From positions 1-64,000 of the forward strand of contig WNKV01000005.1 in assembly GCA_009720755.1 (NCBI GenBank): a stretch of DNA of 64,000 nt, written 5' to 3'. The stretch comes from Rhodoplanes serenus. Lineage in GTDB: Bacteria > Pseudomonadota > Alphaproteobacteria > Rhizobiales > Xanthobacteraceae. Below are positions 38,272 through 49,542 of the stretch, in pieces. The notes below the pieces were generated by a model. That model searched no databases. It had not been told where the DNA came from and saw nothing but the letters and a program-made list of their open reading frames with translations. Both the position numbers and the translations under genes were made by a program. Position 1 is the first letter of the stretch. Each line of letters starts with the position of its first letter.

Positions 38272-40074
38272 ATGTTTGATAACACTGACGAAACCAGTCA
38301 TGTGCCGGCCGCCGTCCTGCGCCGGGTCCAGGCCGCCCTCGATGCCCTGGTGGCGGCCGGTGCGCTTGCTCCCGATCTCGACCGCAGCCGCGTGCTGGTC
38401 GAGCCGCCACGCGATGCGAGCCACGGCGATCTCGCCACCAATGCCGCCATGGTGCTCGCCAAGGACGCCGGCAAGAAGCCGCGCGAGCTGGCCGAGGCGA
38501 TCGCCGGCCGGCTCGGCGCCGATCCCTGGGTGGCGCGGGTCGACATCGCCGGGCCGGGCTTCATCAACCTGACCCTGAAGCCGGAGGTCTGGCGCGCCGC
38601 GCTGCGCTCCGCGCTCCTGGCCGGCTCCAACTATGCCCGTGGCACTCCGGGCGGCGCCCCGGTCAATGTCGAGTACGTCTCGGCCAACCCCACCGGCCCC
38701 ATGCATGTCGGCCACTGCCGCGGCGCCGTGTTCGGCGACGCGCTCGCCAACCTGCTGGCCTTCGTGGGGCGGCCCGTCACCCGCGAGTACTACATCAACG
38801 ACGCCGGCGCGCAGGTCGACGTGCTCGCCCGCTCGGCCTTCCTGCGCTACCGCGAGGCGCTGGGCGAGCATATCGGCCCGATCCCGGAGGGGCTCTATCC
38901 CGGTGACTATCTGGTGCCGGTCGGGCGTGCCCTGGCGGCCCGGTTCGGCGAGACGCTGCGGCATCGGCCGGAAGCCGACTGGCTGCCGGAGGTGCGCCAG
39001 GTCGCCGTCAACATGATGATGGCGATGATCCGCGACGACCTGGCGGCGCTCAATGTCCGCCACGACGTGTTCTTCTCCGAGCGGTCGCTGATCGAGGGCA
39101 CCGACCGGGTCGGCGAGACCATCGCGGCGCTGCGGGCCGAGGGCAAGGTCTACGAGGGCCGTCTGCCGCCCCCGAAGGGGGCGCCGCCGGAGGACTGGGA
39201 GGACCGCGAGCAGACGCTGTTCCGCACCACCGAGTTCGGCGACGACATCGATCGGCCGCTCAAGAAGTCGGACGGCAGCTACACCTACTTCGCCTCCGAC
39301 ATCGCCTATCACGCCGGCAAGGTCGGCCGCGGCTTCGACGAGCTGATCGACGTGTGGGGTGCCGATCACGGCGGCTACATCAAGCGCATGCAGGCGGCCG
39401 TGACGGCGGTGAGCGGCGGGCGCGCCCGCCTCGACGTCAAGATCGTCCAGCTCGTGAAGCTGCTGCGGGCCGGTCAGCCGGTCAAAATGTCGAAGCGGGC
39501 AGGGGACTTCATCACGCTTCGTGAAGTGGTGGACGAGGTCGGCAAGGACGCCGTCCGCTTCATGATGCTGTATCGCAAGAACGACGCCGTGCTCGATTTC
39601 GACCTCGCCAAGGTGATCGAGCAGTCACGCGACAACCCGGTGTTCTACGTGCAGTACGGCCACGCCCGCGGCCGCTCGGTTTTCCGCCACGCCCGCGACG
39701 TCCTGCACGAGCTGCCGGAGGACTGGAAGGGCCCCGCCGCGCTCTCCCTGTGCCTGACGGGGGCGCCGCTCGATCGCCTCGACGATCCCGGCGAGATCGC
39801 GCTGATGCGGAGCATCGCCCAGTTTCCGCGGCTGATCGAGGCGGCGGCCGCCGCCCACGAGCCGCACCGGATCGCCTTCTACCTGTACGATCTGGCGAGC
39901 GACTTCCATGCCCAGTACACGCGCGGCGGCAAGGACTCGCCACATTTACGTTTCATTATGCAAGATGATCCACAACTGACATTGGCCCGTCTCGCGCTGG
40001 TTCAAGGTGTGATCACGGTGCTCTCCGTGGGGCTTGGTCTGCTCGGGGTCGATGCGCCTGACGAGATGCGGTGA
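38272..40074 (+). CDS. argS: Arginine-tRNA ligase
   Basis: Class I synthetase charging tRNA-Arg. 600 residues. The N-terminal Add1 domain is followed by the HIGH-type motif H145-V-G-H148 within [13 protein letters not shown], and KMSK at 405-408 ([10 protein letters not shown], a full KMSKS variant). The anticodon-binding domain fills the C-terminal ~120 residues. The ribosome site is weak. Confidence 0.97.
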   Translation: MFDNTDETSHVPAAVLRRVQAALDALVAAGALAPDLDRSRVLVEPPRDASHGDLATNAAMVLAKDAGKKPRELAEAIAGRLGADPWVARVDIAGPGFINLTLKPEVWRAALRSALLAGSNYARGTPGGAPVNVEYVSANPTGPMHVGHCRGAVFGDALANLLAFVGRPVTREYYINDAGAQVDVLARSAFLRYREALGEHIGPIPEGLYPGDYLVPVGRALAARFGETLRHRPEADWLPEVRQVAVNMMMAMIRDDLAALNVRHDVFFSERSLIEGTDRVGETIAALRAEGKVYEGRLPPPKGAPPEDWEDREQTLFRTTEFGDDIDRPLKKSDGSYTYFASDIAYHAGKVGRGFDELIDVWGADHGGYIKRMQAAVTAVSGGRARLDVKIVQLVKLLRAGQPVKMSKRAGDFITLREVVDEVGKDAVRFMMLYRKNDAVLDFDLAKVIEQSRDNPVFYVQYGHARGRSVFRHARDVLHELPEDWKGPAALSLCLTGAPLDRLDDPGEIALMRSIAQFPRLIEAAAAAHEPHRIAFYLYDLASDFHAQYTRGGKDSPHLRFIMQDDPQLTLARLALVQGVITVLSVGLGLLGVDAPDEMR

Positions 40075-40167
40075 CCCTCGCCGGCGCGGTGGAAGTGCGG
40101 TTCTGCAGAAGGCGGAACGTCCGCGGCTTCCGCGGTTGAGTGGCACCGCGACCTGTGGCGGGCTGGC

Positions 40168-41886
40168 ATGGCGGACGAGCGATATCGACGGACGGACGGA
40201 GCGGCAGCGACGGCGCGCGGAACCGCGAGGCCCGACCCTGCATCCGATCCGCTGGTCGAGCTGGCGCGGCTGATCGGCCAGAACGATCCCGTGTCCTACC
40301 AGAGCGTGCGCTCGCCGCAGCCGCACCCGGAGGGTGAGAGGCGCGAGCCGCGGTTCGATCGCGGCGCCACGGTTCCGCGCCGCGCCGATTCGGCGCCGCG
40401 ACCGGCTGCGCCCGGCTATTCCGAGGCCGGCTATCCGGATTCCGGCTACCCCGATTCGCGCTATCCCGATCCACGTTCGGCCGATCCCCGCTATCCGGAT
40501 GCGGCCTACGACGATCCGCGGGCCGGCCCCTACGAAGAGCCGGCATTCGGGCGCGAGCCCCGCCAGCCCGATCAGCGCTACGACGGCTACACCGAGCCGC
40601 CGCGCCCCGCGGCCGACACCGGCCGGCTCGCCGGTCCGCCGTCCTGGCTGTCCGCCGGGCGGGCGAGCGAGCCGCCGCCGGCCGAGCCCGGCTGGGCGCC
40701 GCCGCGCCCGCGCGACGCCGCACCGGCCGCCGCCGGCTGGAGCACCGAGCCGGAGGCCGAGCCCGATCCCTTCGGCGGCCGTCCGCTCGACCATCGGGCG
40801 GCCGGGACCGAGCCGATGTTTCCGACCCACGCCGAGCCGCTCGGGCTCGGCCGCGGCGAGGTCGCGCCTCCGGCCGGCCGGGCCCCCGTCGACGATTACG
40901 ATCCGCGCTACGCGCCGGCCGCCGACGGCGCCTACGAGACAGGCGAGTACTACGATCCGGCGCGGGCCGCCCAGGATCGCTTCGCGCCGATCGCCGGACA
41001 GGCGCCCGACTATCCGGAGATGCCGCCGCAGCAGCGCCGCCGTGGCCTGATGGTGGCGGCCGCCATCATGGCGCTCGCCGTGGTGGGCACCGCGGGAGCA
41101 TACGGCTACCGCAGCCTCAAGGGCGAGAGCCCCCGCGACGGCGGCCCTCCGGTGATCCGCGCCGACGGAGCCCCCAAGAAGATCGCGTCCGCGTCGCAGG
41201 GCAGCAGCGGCGACAAGCAGATTTATGAGCGGGTCGGCGCCCCCAACGAGAAGGTGGTGCCGCGCGAGGAGCAGCCGGTGGCGCTGCGCGACCCGGGCGC
41301 CGCACCACGCTTCCCCGACACCACCGCCAACGTGCCGCCGACCGTGAGCGCCCCGGCCACCGTGCCTGCCGCCGGCGCCGGCGACCCCAAGAAGATCCGC
41401 ACCGTCACCATAAGGCCCGACGGCGAGCCGTCGGCGCCGCCCGCTCCGGCGGCGCGATCGGCGGTGCCGGCCGCGACCCCGGCGGCCCCCGCCGCGCCTC
41501 CGGCCGCTCGTCCGGTCCGGCCTGCCACGCCGGCGGCACCGGCCGGCAGCGGCCCGATGCCGATCACCCCGCAGGCCGCCGCCCCGGCGCCGGCCCGCTC
41601 CGCCATGGCGACCCCGACCCCGAGTGCCGCCGAATCCGGCAACTACGTGGTCCAGCTTTCCGCCCAGAAGACCCCGGAGGAGGCCCGGGCCTCGTTCCGC
41701 GCCATGCAGGAGAAGTACCCGTCGGTGCTGTCCAGCCGGCAGGTGCTGGTGAAGAAGAAGGATCTCGGCTCCAAGGGCATCTACTACGGCAGCCAGGTCG
41801 GCCCGTTCGCCAGCCGCGACGACGCCGTCCAGCTCTGCGAGAGCCTCAAGGCCGCCGGCGGCAACTGCATCGTCCAGCGCAACTGA
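40168..41886 (+). CDS. SPOR domain protein, single-pass membrane, proline-rich
   Basis: 572 residues. The N-terminal ~290 residues are cytoplasmic, disordered and rich in Pro, Asp, Tyr and Arg, with imperfect YPDS/YPDP repeats around residues 92-115. One transmembrane helix (about 293-314) precedes a Pro/Ala-rich periplasmic linker. The C-terminal ~80 residues form a SPOR domain (NYVVQLSAQKTPEEARASF ... VGPFASRDDAVQLCESLK), which binds denuded peptidoglycan at division sites. Its place between argS and nagZ, a cell-wall recycling gene, fits a septal role. Confidence 0.92.
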   Translation: MADERYRRTDGAAATARGTARPDPASDPLVELARLIGQNDPVSYQSVRSPQPHPEGERREPRFDRGATVPRRADSAPRPAAPGYSEAGYPDSGYPDSRYPDPRSADPRYPDAAYDDPRAGPYEEPAFGREPRQPDQRYDGYTEPPRPAADTGRLAGPPSWLSAGRASEPPPAEPGWAPPRPRDAAPAAAGWSTEPEAEPDPFGGRPLDHRAAGTEPMFPTHAEPLGLGRGEVAPPAGRAPVDDYDPRYAPAADGAYETGEYYDPARAAQDRFAPIAGQAPDYPEMPPQQRRRGLMVAAAIMALAVVGTAGAYGYRSLKGESPRDGGPPVIRADGAPKKIASASQGSSGDKQIYERVGAPNEKVVPREEQPVALRDPGAAPRFPDTTANVPPTVSAPATVPAAGAGDPKKIRTVTIRPDGEPSAPPAPAARSAVPAATPAAPAAPPAARPVRPATPAAPAGSGPMPITPQAAAPAPARSAMATPTPSAAESGNYVVQLSAQKTPEEARASFRAMQEKYPSVLSSRQVLVKKKDLGSKGIYYGSQVGPFASRDDAVQLCESLKAAGGNCIVQRN

Positions 41887-42029
41887 TCGTCCGGACCCGC
41901 CGCCGGCTTCTGCATCCCGAGCGGGGGCGCTCGTACGCGCCTCCCGATTGCCGCATCACACGGGGATAAGTGCGCGCGAGCGCCGCTCCCGCCTGGATTT
42001 CGGCGCCGTGGACCGGGATAAACGGCGCC

Positions 42030-43052
42030 ATGACGGCTCGATCGTTCATCACCGGCGTCGCCGGCCCGCGCCTCGGCGACGCCGAGCGGCAGTTCGTCCG
42101 CGCGGCTCGGCCGTGGGGCCTCATCCTGTTCAGACGGAACATCGAGAATCCGGGCCAAGTCTCTGCCCTGATCAATGAATTCAGGTCCGAGTGCGGGTTC
42201 GAGGCGGCCGTCCTGGTCGATCAGGAAGGCGGGCGGGTGCAGCGCCTCGGGCCGCCGCACTGGCCGGCCTATCCGGCCGGCGCCTGCTACGGCGCGCTGT
42301 ATCGCCGCGATCCCGCCGCCGGGCTCGCGGCCGCCCGGTTGGGCGGCCGGCTGATCGCCGCCGACCTCGCGCCGCTCGGCATCACGGTCGACTGCCTGCC
42401 GCTCGCCGATGTGCCGGCCCCGGAGGGTGATCCGGTGATCGGCGACCGTGCCTATGGGGACAGGGCCGAGATCGTCGCCGCGGTGGCGGCGGCGCTCGCC
42501 GAGGGGCTCGCGGCCGGGGGCGTTCTGCCGGTGCTGAAGCACCTGCCCGGGCACGGCCGCGCCGCCTGCGACAGCCACCGGGCGCTGCCGGTGGTCGGCT
42601 GCGACCGCGAGACCCTGGAGCGCACCGACTTCGCGGCGTTCCGGCCGCTGGCCCGGCTGCCGCTCGGCATGACGGCCCATGTGGTCTACACGGCGATCGA
42701 TCCGGACCGTCCCGCGACCCTGTCGCCGACCGTGATCGCCGAGGTGATTCGCGGTCGCATCGGCTTCTCGGGCGCCCTGATGACCGACGATCTCTCCATG
42801 GGGGCGCTGTCCGGCAGCCTCGCCGAGCGGACCCGCGGGGCGCTCGCGGCGGGCTGCGACCTGGCCCTCCATTGCAACGGCAATCTCGTGGAGATGGAGC
42901 AGGTTGCAGGGGAGGCGCCGGTGCTGTCCGGGGCTGCGGCGGGACGCTGTGCGGCGGCGCTTGCGGCCCGCCGGGCGCCCGACCCCGGCGATCTCGCGGC
43001 GGCGCGCGCCACGTTTTCCCGTATGATCGCCGCTGCGGCCGCCGCATCGTGA
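42030..43052 (+). CDS. nagZ: Beta-N-acetylhexosaminidase (glycoside hydrolase family 3)
   Basis: Cytoplasmic cell-wall recycling enzyme releasing GlcNAc from muropeptides. 340 residues. VDQEGGRVQRL, K170-H171-LPGHG with the catalytic histidine loop further on, and the nucleophile region MTDDLSMGAL (D253) match NagZ. The start has no clear ribosome site. The scpA start follows 12 bases after its stop. An adjacent SPOR protein and nagZ make a peptidoglycan pair ahead of scpAB. Confidence 0.95.
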   Translation: MTARSFITGVAGPRLGDAERQFVRAARPWGLILFRRNIENPGQVSALINEFRSECGFEAAVLVDQEGGRVQRLGPPHWPAYPAGACYGALYRRDPAAGLAAARLGGRLIAADLAPLGITVDCLPLADVPAPEGDPVIGDRAYGDRAEIVAAVAAALAEGLAAGGVLPVLKHLPGHGRAACDSHRALPVVGCDRETLERTDFAAFRPLARLPLGMTAHVVYTAIDPDRPATLSPTVIAEVIRGRIGFSGALMTDDLSMGALSGSLAERTRGALAAGCDLALHCNGNLVEMEQVAGEAPVLSGAAAGRCAAALAARRAPDPGDLAAARATFSRMIAAAAAAS

Positions 43053-43063
43053 CGGAGGCCGAC

Positions 43064-44017
43064 ATGACGGGCGAGGGCGCGAACGATCCGACGTCGGCGG
43101 AAGGCGAGCCGACTGCGCATTCGGCTGTCCCGTCGCCAGGCGACCAGCCGGGCGGCCAGCCGCCGGGCGGCCAGGGAGGCGCGATGACCGACCAGACGGG
43201 CCAGTTCCCGACCGAGGTGGTCGACCGGGCGGCCGACGAGCCGGCCCTGATCGTCGACGTCGAAGGCTTCGAGGGACCGCTCGACCTGCTGCTCGCGCTC
43301 GCCCGCCAGCAGAAGGTCGACCTCGCCCGCATCTCGATCCTGGCGCTGGCCGAGCAGTATCTTGTTTTTATCGAGGAGGCGCGGCGGCTGCGGCTGGAGC
43401 TCGCCGCCGACTACCTGGTGATGGCGGCCTGGCTGGCCTACCTCAAGTCGCGCCTGCTGCTGCCGGCCGGCAGCGAGCCCGAGGGCATGAGCGCCACCGA
43501 CATGGCGGCCGCCCTGGCGCTGCGGCTGAAGCGGCTGGAGGCGATCCGCGACGCCGCCGCCAAGCTGATGAGCCGGCCGCAGCTCGGCCGCGAGGTGTTC
43601 GGCCGCGGCGACCCCGAGCCGATCGAGGAGATCAGGCGGCCGGCCTGGTCGGCGACCCTGTACGATCTCCTCTCCGCCTATGCGTCACAGCGCCAGCGCC
43701 ACGCGCTCGCCCATGTCCGCATGCGCAAGCGAAACGTGTGGTCGCTGGCCGATGCGCGCGTCGCGCTGGAGCGGCTGGTCGGCGCCGCCGCAGACTGGAG
43801 TGTTCTCGACTCCTTCCTGATCAGCTATGCGGTCGAGCCCACGATGCGGACGACCGTCTATGCCTCCAGCCTGGCGGCTCTGCTGGAGCTGGTCCGCGAG
43901 GGCGTGATGGACGTCCATCAGCCCACCGCATTCGCGCCCATCTATGTGCGCAAGCACGCGGCCGAGCCCGACGGGGATTCGCCGCCGCCGGCGGCGGCGG
44001 GCGAGACCGTCCAGTAA
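43064..44017 (+). CDS. scpA: Segregation and condensation protein A
   Basis: Kleisin subunit of the SMC condensin complex. 317 residues. After a ~60-residue disordered Gly/Pro-rich N-terminus comes the SMC-binding region VDVEGFEGPLDLLLALARQQKVDL, the helical AADYLVMAAWLAYLKSRLLLP and a C-terminal winged helix. GGAGG 5 bases upstream selects ATG 43064; a GTG at 43049 overlapping nagZ is possible. Pairs with scpB. Confidence 0.95.
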   Translation: MTGEGANDPTSAEGEPTAHSAVPSPGDQPGGQPPGGQGGAMTDQTGQFPTEVVDRAADEPALIVDVEGFEGPLDLLLALARQQKVDLARISILALAEQYLVFIEEARRLRLELAADYLVMAAWLAYLKSRLLLPAGSEPEGMSATDMAAALALRLKRLEAIRDAAAKLMSRPQLGREVFGRGDPEPIEEIRRPAWSATLYDLLSAYASQRQRHALAHVRMRKRNVWSLADARVALERLVGAAADWSVLDSFLISYAVEPTMRTTVYASSLAALLELVREGVMDVHQPTAFAPIYVRKHAAEPDGDSPPPAAAGETVQ

Positions 44018-44032
44018 CCAGGGGAGGCCGGC

Positions 44033-45016
44033 ATGAGCCGCGAAGGTTGGCGGATAGCGAAACTGGCCGAAGAGGCGACCATGATCCCCGAGAGCGACAC
44101 GGGCCGGGGGACGGCCCCGGAGTCGGTGGCCGACGCGGGCGAGGTCGACTCCGCCCGCGAGGCCCCCGTGCCGGCGACCACGACCCCGGCGACCACGGAC
44201 GATGTGGTGGCGGCACCGATCGACGCTGCCGACGCGCCGCCCCCCGAGTCGGATTCTGTGACCGCGGCAGCCCCGGCCCAGCCCGACGGCGAGGCCGACG
44301 ACGAGGCCGATCCGGAGGCGCGGCCCGACGAGCTGCGCCTGATCGAGGCGTTGCTGTTCGCCGCCACCGCGCCGCTCGACGAGAAGACGCTGGCCAAGCG
44401 CCTCCCGGCCGGCACCGACGTTCACGCCGCGCTCAAGCGGCTCCAGCTCGAATATGCGCCGCGCGGCGTCAACCTGGTGCGGATCGGCAGCACCTGGGCG
44501 TTCCGCACCGCCAACGATCTCGCCTGGCTGCTCACCCACGAGGCGAGCGAGCCCAAGAAGCTGTCGCGCGCCGCTATCGAGACGCTGGCCATCGTGGCCT
44601 ACCACCAGCCGGTCACCCGCGCCGAGATCGAGGACATTCGCGGCGTCGCGGTGGCCAAGGGCACCCTCGACGTGCTGATGGAAACCGGCTGGATCAGGCT
44701 GCGCGGCCGCCGCAAGGCGCCGGGCCGGCCGGTCACCTACGGCACCACCGATCAGTTCCTCTCCCATTTCGGCCTGGAGCAGCTTGGCGACCTGCCGGGG
44801 CTGGACGAGCTCAAGGGCGCCGGCCTGTTCGACGGCCAGCTCCCGGCCGGCTTCGGGGTGCCGTCGCCGTCCGACGATCCGGCGCTACGCGAGGACGAGG
44901 AGCCGCTGGACGCGGTGGAGCTGGACCTCGGCCTCGCCACGCGGGTCGAGGACGCCGCCGACGAGCCCGCCCCGCAGGCGAGCGTCGACGCGCCGGCCCG
45001 TCCGGAGGGCGACTGA
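44033..45016 (+). CDS. scpB: Segregation and condensation protein B
   Basis: Winged-helix partner of ScpA and SMC. 327 residues, longer than the usual ~200-240: about 100 N-terminal residues are acidic, Ala/Pro/Thr-rich and disordered, as is the C-terminal tail. The core has LRLIEALLFAATAPLDEKTLAKRLP, LSRAAIETLAIVAYHQPVTRAEIE and VLMETGWIRLRGRRKAPGRP. GGGGAGG precedes the ATG by 5 bases; an in-frame ATG 44081 exists but has no such site. Confidence 0.94.
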   Translation: MSREGWRIAKLAEEATMIPESDTGRGTAPESVADAGEVDSAREAPVPATTTPATTDDVVAAPIDAADAPPPESDSVTAAAPAQPDGEADDEADPEARPDELRLIEALLFAATAPLDEKTLAKRLPAGTDVHAALKRLQLEYAPRGVNLVRIGSTWAFRTANDLAWLLTHEASEPKKLSRAAIETLAIVAYHQPVTRAEIEDIRGVAVAKGTLDVLMETGWIRLRGRRKAPGRPVTYGTTDQFLSHFGLEQLGDLPGLDELKGAGLFDGQLPAGFGVPSPSDDPALREDEEPLDAVELDLGLATRVEDAADEPAPQASVDAPARPEGD

Positions 45017-45195
45017 CGCCGCCGGCCGTCTCCGGCGGGGGCGGCGTGCGAAGAAGCCGCGGCAACCATCCGCTCCGCCGTACGCAATTCGGCGCCCGGC
45101 GGGTCCTTGTTTTTGACCCGTCGTCCGCCTAGGTTCTCGAACAAAACCGAAGGCGAGGCCGGCACACGGTGGCCCGTCGGTTGGAGGGTAGTCCG

Positions 45196-45468
45196 ATGGG
45201 TTCGATGAGCATCTGGCACTGGATCGTCGTCATCGGCGTGATCCTGCTGCTGTTCGGTCGCGGCAAGATTTCCGAGATGATGGGTGACGTCGCCCAGGGC
45301 ATCAAGGCGTTCAAGAAGGGCATGAGCGACGACGACACCGCCAAGGTGGAGCCCGCCAAGCCCGCCGAGCCGGTGCGGACGATCGATCACCAAGCGCCGC
45401 CGGCGTCCACCGTCCAGCCGGCCCAGACCGTCCAGCCGCCGCCGGCCGACAGCCGCAAGGTCGGCTGA
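45196..45468 (+). CDS. tatA: Sec-independent protein translocase TatA
   Basis: Pore-forming subunit of twin-arginine export. 90 residues: one N-terminal membrane helix ([19 protein letters not shown]), the FGRGK hinge, the amphipathic helix [17 protein letters not shown] and a Pro-rich tail. GGAGGG 8 bases upstream fixes the ATG. Starts the tat set, 179 bases after scpB. Confidence 0.95.
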   Translation: MGSMSIWHWIVVIGVILLLFGRGKISEMMGDVAQGIKAFKKGMSDDDTAKVEPAKPAEPVRTIDHQAPPASTVQPAQTVQPPPADSRKVG

Positions 45469-45709
45469 GCGGGCCGCCGACTGCCGCCGCGTGGCGGTCC
45501 GGCGCCGACGCGCTTGAACCGCGGGGCGTTCTGCGGCAAACCGCTGGCGCGCCGCCGGCGTGGCGCCGCACCTCCGATCAGTGTGACGGCCGGCCGGACG
45601 GCGACACGCCAGGGCAACACGAGATCGATGGCGTGATCCGGCGTCTCCGCCGTGCATCGCGCCGGAGCGGGCCACGCGCCATCCCGGCGGCGTGACCGTC
45701 GGAGCCACG

Positions 45710-46285
45710 ATGTTCGATATCGGGTGGAGCGAGCTGTTGCTCATCGGGGTGGTCGCGCTCATCGCGATCGGCCCGAAGGAGCTGCCCGGCGTGCTGCGCG
45801 CCATCGGCCAATGGACTGCCAAGATCCGCCGCATGGCGGGCGAGTTCCAGGGCCAGTTCCAGGAGGCGCTGCGCGAGGCCGAGATGGCCGACCTCAAGAA
45901 GCAGGTCGACGACATCAACGAGTCGGCTCGCGCCTTCGCCAAGTTCGATCCGCTGGCCGAGGCCGCCAAGACGGCGACCCCGGCGGTGACGCCGAGCCCG
46001 AGCGAGACCACCCCGACCCAGGCGATAGCGAGCGACGTGGCACCGGGTGACGTGACACCGGGTGAGGCGAAACCGAGCGAGGCAGCGGCGCTGCCGCCGC
46101 CGGTCTCCGAGCCGACGCCGGTGCCGGCCGCCACCACCGAGCCGGTGTCGGCGGCCGCGGCTCCGCCGGTCGAGACACCCCCTCCGGCTGCGACTCCGAC
46201 CATCGAGACCACGCCGGCGACCGAGCCGGCTTCGTCGGCCGAGACGGCGCCCGCGCCGCCCGCGCCAGGAGAGCGGCCCGCATGA
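45710..46285 (+). CDS. tatB: Sec-independent protein translocase TatB
   Basis: Substrate-recognition partner of TatC. 191 residues: [26 protein letters not shown] is the canonical TatB membrane helix and hinge, then an amphipathic helix and a ~110-residue Pro/Ala/Thr tail with short degenerate repeats. ATG 45710 has GGAG 5 bases upstream; GTG 45692 is an alternative. A 241-base gap from tatA shows no other gene. The stop overlaps tatC (ATGA). Confidence 0.94.
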   Translation: MFDIGWSELLLIGVVALIAIGPKELPGVLRAIGQWTAKIRRMAGEFQGQFQEALREAEMADLKKQVDDINESARAFAKFDPLAEAAKTATPAVTPSPSETTPTQAIASDVAPGDVTPGEAKPSEAAALPPPVSEPTPVPAATTEPVSAAAAPPVETPPPAATPTIETTPATEPASSAETAPAPPAPGERPA

Positions 46286-47100
46286 CCCACGAGGACATCG
46301 AGGCCACCAAGGCGCCGTTGATGGACCACCTGATCGAGCTGCGCGCGCGGCTGATCAAGTCGCTGGTCGCCTTCGCGGTGATGTTCGTGCTCTGCTTCGT
46401 GTTCGCCAAGCAGATCTACAACGTGCTGGTGTGGCCGTTCGTATGGGTGGCCGGCCCGGAGAACTCCAAGTTCATCTACACGGCGCTGCTCGAGTATTTC
46501 ATCACCCAGCTCAAGCTCGCCATGTTCGGGGCGGTGTTCCTCGCCTTCCCGGTGATCGCGACCCAGATCTACATGTTCGTGGCCCCCGGCCTCTACCACC
46601 ACGAGCGGCAGGCGTTCCGGCCCTATCTGGTGGCGACCCCGGTGTTCTTCGTGCTCGGCGCGGCGGTCGTCTACTTCATGGTCATGCCCATGCTGGTGCG
46701 CTTCTCGCTCGGCATGCAGCAGCTCGGCAGCCCGGATACGGCCGACATCGCGCTGCTGCCCAAGGTGGGCGAGTATCTGTCGCTGATGATGAGCCTGATC
46801 CTGGCGTTCGGGGTCGCGTTCCAGCTTCCGGTGATCCTGACGCTGCTCGGCCGCATCGGCATCGTCACCGCCGACATGCTCAAGGCGAAGCGCCGCTACT
46901 TCATCGTCGGCGCCTTCGTGATCGCCGCCGTGCTGACGCCGCCCGACGTGCTCTCCCAGCTCTCCCTGGCGCTGCCCCTGATGGTGCTCTACGAGGGCGC
47001 CATCGTGGCGGTCCGCATCGTCGAGAAGCAGGCCAAGCCGGATCGGACCGCGACCACCACGACAGGCGACGGCGGCGACACGGCGTCGACCGCGGCCTGA
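46282..47100 (+). CDS. tatC: Sec-independent protein translocase TatC
   Basis: Six-helix inner membrane receptor for twin-arginine signal peptides. 272 residues. Conserved [15 protein letters not shown] at the N-terminus, the [11 protein letters not shown] loop, and [16 protein letters not shown]. The C-terminal tail is Thr/Asp-rich. Coupled to tatB by a 4-base overlap. Confidence 0.97.
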   Translation: MTHEDIEATKAPLMDHLIELRARLIKSLVAFAVMFVLCFVFAKQIYNVLVWPFVWVAGPENSKFIYTALLEYFITQLKLAMFGAVFLAFPVIATQIYMFVAPGLYHHERQAFRPYLVATPVFFVLGAAVVYFMVMPMLVRFSLGMQQLGSPDTADIALLPKVGEYLSLMMSLILAFGVAFQLPVILTLLGRIGIVTADMLKAKRRYFIVGAFVIAAVLTPPDVLSQLSLALPLMVLYEGAIVAVRIVEKQAKPDRTATTTTGDGGDTASTAA

Positions 47101-47208
47101 GCGGGCCGCCCGTCGCGGCCGGGGAACGGGCGAACCATCACGGGCGAACCTCCGCCGGGATGCTATAAGGGCCTCCCGATTCCCCGTCCGAGTTCCCGAG
47201 CGACCGCC

Positions 47209-48573
47209 ATGTACGACATCCGCTGGATTCGCGAGAACCGCGCCGCCTTCGATCGCGGGCTCGCCCGCCGGGGCCTCGCGCCGCTCTCCGACGACCTCCT
47301 CGCCCTCGACGACCGCCGCCGTGCCGCCATTCAGGCGCTGGAGGCCGCCCAGGCGCGCCGCAACGCCGCCTCCAAGGAGATCGGCGAGGCCAAGAAGCGC
47401 AAGGACGAGGCCGCCGCCAAGGCCCTGATGGACGAGGTCGCCGGCCTCAAGACGGCGATTCCCGACCTGGAGAAGGAGGAGCGGGCCGCCTCGGCGGCGC
47501 TCGATGCGGCGCTCGCCCAGGTGCCGAACACGCCGCTCGACGACGTGCCGGACGGTGCCGACGAGCGCGACAATGTCGAGCACCATCGCTTCGGCGCGCC
47601 GCCGGCGCTCGGCTTCGCGCCGCGCCAGCATTTCGAGCTGGGCGAGGGCCTGCGGCAGATGGACTTCGAGGCGGCGGCGCGGCTCTCCGGCGCCCGCTTC
47701 GTGGTGCTCAAGAGCAAGCTCGCCCGGCTGGAGCGCGCGCTCGCCCAGTTCATGCTCGATCTGCACACCAGCGAGCACGGCTATACCGAGGTGTCGCCGC
47801 CGCTGCTGGTGCGCGATCACGCCATGTTCGGCACCGCGCAGCTGCCGAAGTTCCTGGACGACCAGTTCGCGGCGCTCGACAGCCAGGCGCTGGAGCAGAT
47901 CGTCGAGGCATCCGGCGCGACGACGGCGACCGCCACCGACCTGCAGGGCGGGGTCGCGTCGCGGCTGTGGCTGGTGCCGACCGCCGAAGTGCCGCTGACC
48001 AACCTGGTGCGCGAGCAGATCGTCGAGGAAGCCGAGCTGCCGCTGCGCATGACCGCCGGCACCTACTGCTTCCGCGCCGAGGCCGGCGCCGCCGGGCGCG
48101 ACACCCGCGGCATGATCCGCCAGCACCAGTTCTACAAGGTCGAGCTGGTTTCCATCACCACGCCCGAGCAGAGCCGGGACGAGCACGAGCGCATGCTGTC
48201 CTGCGCCGAGGAGGTGCTGCGCCGGCTCGGCCTGCACTACCGCGTCGTCACCCTGAGCACCGGCGACATGGGGTTCGCGTCGCAGAAGACCTACGACATC
48301 GAGGTGTGGCTGCCGGGGCAGGGCATGTTCCGCGAGATCTCGTCCTGCTCGGTGTGCGGTGACTTCCAGGCGCGCCGCATGGGCGCCCGCTATCGCACGG
48401 CGGAGAACCGCGCGGTGCGCCACGTCCACACCCTCAACGGCTCGGGGGTGGCGGTCGGCCGCGCCCTGATCGCCGTGATGGAGAACTATCAGCAGGCCGA
48501 TGGCTCGATCGTGGTGCCCGAGGTGCTGCGGCCGTATATGGGCGGCCTGACCGTCATCGAGGCGGGCGCGTGA
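47209..48573 (+). CDS. serS: Serine-tRNA ligase
   Basis: Class II synthetase charging tRNA-Ser and tRNA-Sec. 454 residues. The N-terminal long coiled coil (about 30-110) binds tRNA; motif 2 lies in [23 protein letters not shown] and motif 3 near the C-terminus ([19 protein letters not shown]). A TATAAG hexamer at 47164-47169 may be its own -10 box. Confidence 0.97.
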   Translation: MYDIRWIRENRAAFDRGLARRGLAPLSDDLLALDDRRRAAIQALEAAQARRNAASKEIGEAKKRKDEAAAKALMDEVAGLKTAIPDLEKEERAASAALDAALAQVPNTPLDDVPDGADERDNVEHHRFGAPPALGFAPRQHFELGEGLRQMDFEAAARLSGARFVVLKSKLARLERALAQFMLDLHTSEHGYTEVSPPLLVRDHAMFGTAQLPKFLDDQFAALDSQALEQIVEASGATTATATDLQGGVASRLWLVPTAEVPLTNLVREQIVEEAELPLRMTAGTYCFRAEAGAAGRDTRGMIRQHQFYKVELVSITTPEQSRDEHERMLSCAEEVLRRLGLHYRVVTLSTGDMGFASQKTYDIEVWLPGQGMFREISSCSVCGDFQARRMGARYRTAENRAVRHVHTLNGSGVAVGRALIAVMENYQQADGSIVVPEVLRPYMGGLTVIEAGA

Positions 48574-48649
48574 ACTCTCCCGTCACGGCCCTGTCGGATG
48601 CCGCCGTCAGTCCGGGGCGCGAGCTGAATTGGAAGAACGGACATCACTG

Positions 48650-49414
48650 ATGCGCATCCTGGTCACCAACGACGACGGCATCCATGCGCCGGGCCTGGAG
48701 GTCTGCGTCGAGATCGCCCGCGCGCTCTCCGACGACGTCTGGGTGGTGGCGCCCGAGTTCGATCAGTCGGGCGTCTCGCATTCCTTGTCGCTCAACGATC
48801 CGCTGCGGCTGCGCGAGATCGATCCGCGCCGTTTCGCCGTGAAGGGCACGCCGACCGACTGCGTCATCATGGGGGTTCGGCACATCCTCGCCGACAAGGG
48901 ACCCGACCTCGTGCTGTCCGGTGTCAATCGCGGGTCGAACGTGGCCGAGGACGTCACCTATTCGGGCACGATCGCGGGCGCCATCGAGGGCACCATCCTG
49001 GGCGTGCCGTCGATCGCGCTGTCGCAGAGCTACGGCGCCGAGACGCGGCAGCAGCCGCACTGGGAGACGGCGCTGCGGCATGGACCGGACCTGATCCGCA
49101 GGGTGCTGGAGGCCGGCATCCCGCGCGACGTGCTGGTCAACGTCAACTTCCCGGACCGCGCCCCGGAGGCCATCACCGGCGTCGCCGTGGCGAGCCAGGG
49201 CAAGCGCGACCAGGAGTGGATTCGCATCGATCCGCGCCACGACGGCCGCGGCAATCCGTATTTCTGGATCGCCTTCGCGCGCGGCCCGCGCCCGGCGCCG
49301 ACCGGCGGCACCGATCTCGGTGCGCTCGCGGCCGGCCGCATCACGGTGACGCCGCTGCGCATCGACCTCACCGACGAGCCGTTCATGACGCGGCTCGCCG
49401 GCGTTCTCGGGTGA
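48650..49414 (+). CDS. surE: 5'/3'-nucleotidase SurE
   Basis: Survival protein that dephosphorylates nucleoside monophosphates. 254 residues. Metal-binding DD in [10 protein letters not shown] (residues 8-9), DQSGVSHS and [22 protein letters not shown] are all family signatures. The chosen ATG at 48650 gives the usual start; a TTG at 48629 is in frame. In many alphaproteobacteria pcm follows; here a leftward regulator intervenes and pcm appears at 50765. Confidence 0.96.
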   Translation: MRILVTNDDGIHAPGLEVCVEIARALSDDVWVVAPEFDQSGVSHSLSLNDPLRLREIDPRRFAVKGTPTDCVIMGVRHILADKGPDLVLSGVNRGSNVAEDVTYSGTIAGAIEGTILGVPSIALSQSYGAETRQQPHWETALRHGPDLIRRVLEAGIPRDVLVNVNFPDRAPEAITGVAVASQGKRDQEWIRIDPRHDGRGNPYFWIAFARGPRPAPTGGTDLGALAAGRITVTPLRIDLTDEPFMTRLAGVLG

Positions 49415-49542
49415 GGGCGATGAGGGTGGGTCGCTCGCTCGGACGTTCGCGAGGGCATAGTAGGGCGTAGCCCAGCCTCGCAGCGACGGCCGGGGCCGGC
49501 ACTCGCGGAGTCCCGATACTGTTTTCGGGTGATCAGTGCGCC

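Noticed and set aside
44752-48429. A 1225-codon antisense frame opposite tatABC and serS
   Set aside because: Same GC-driven shadow; no motif, and several genuine genes occupy the other strand.
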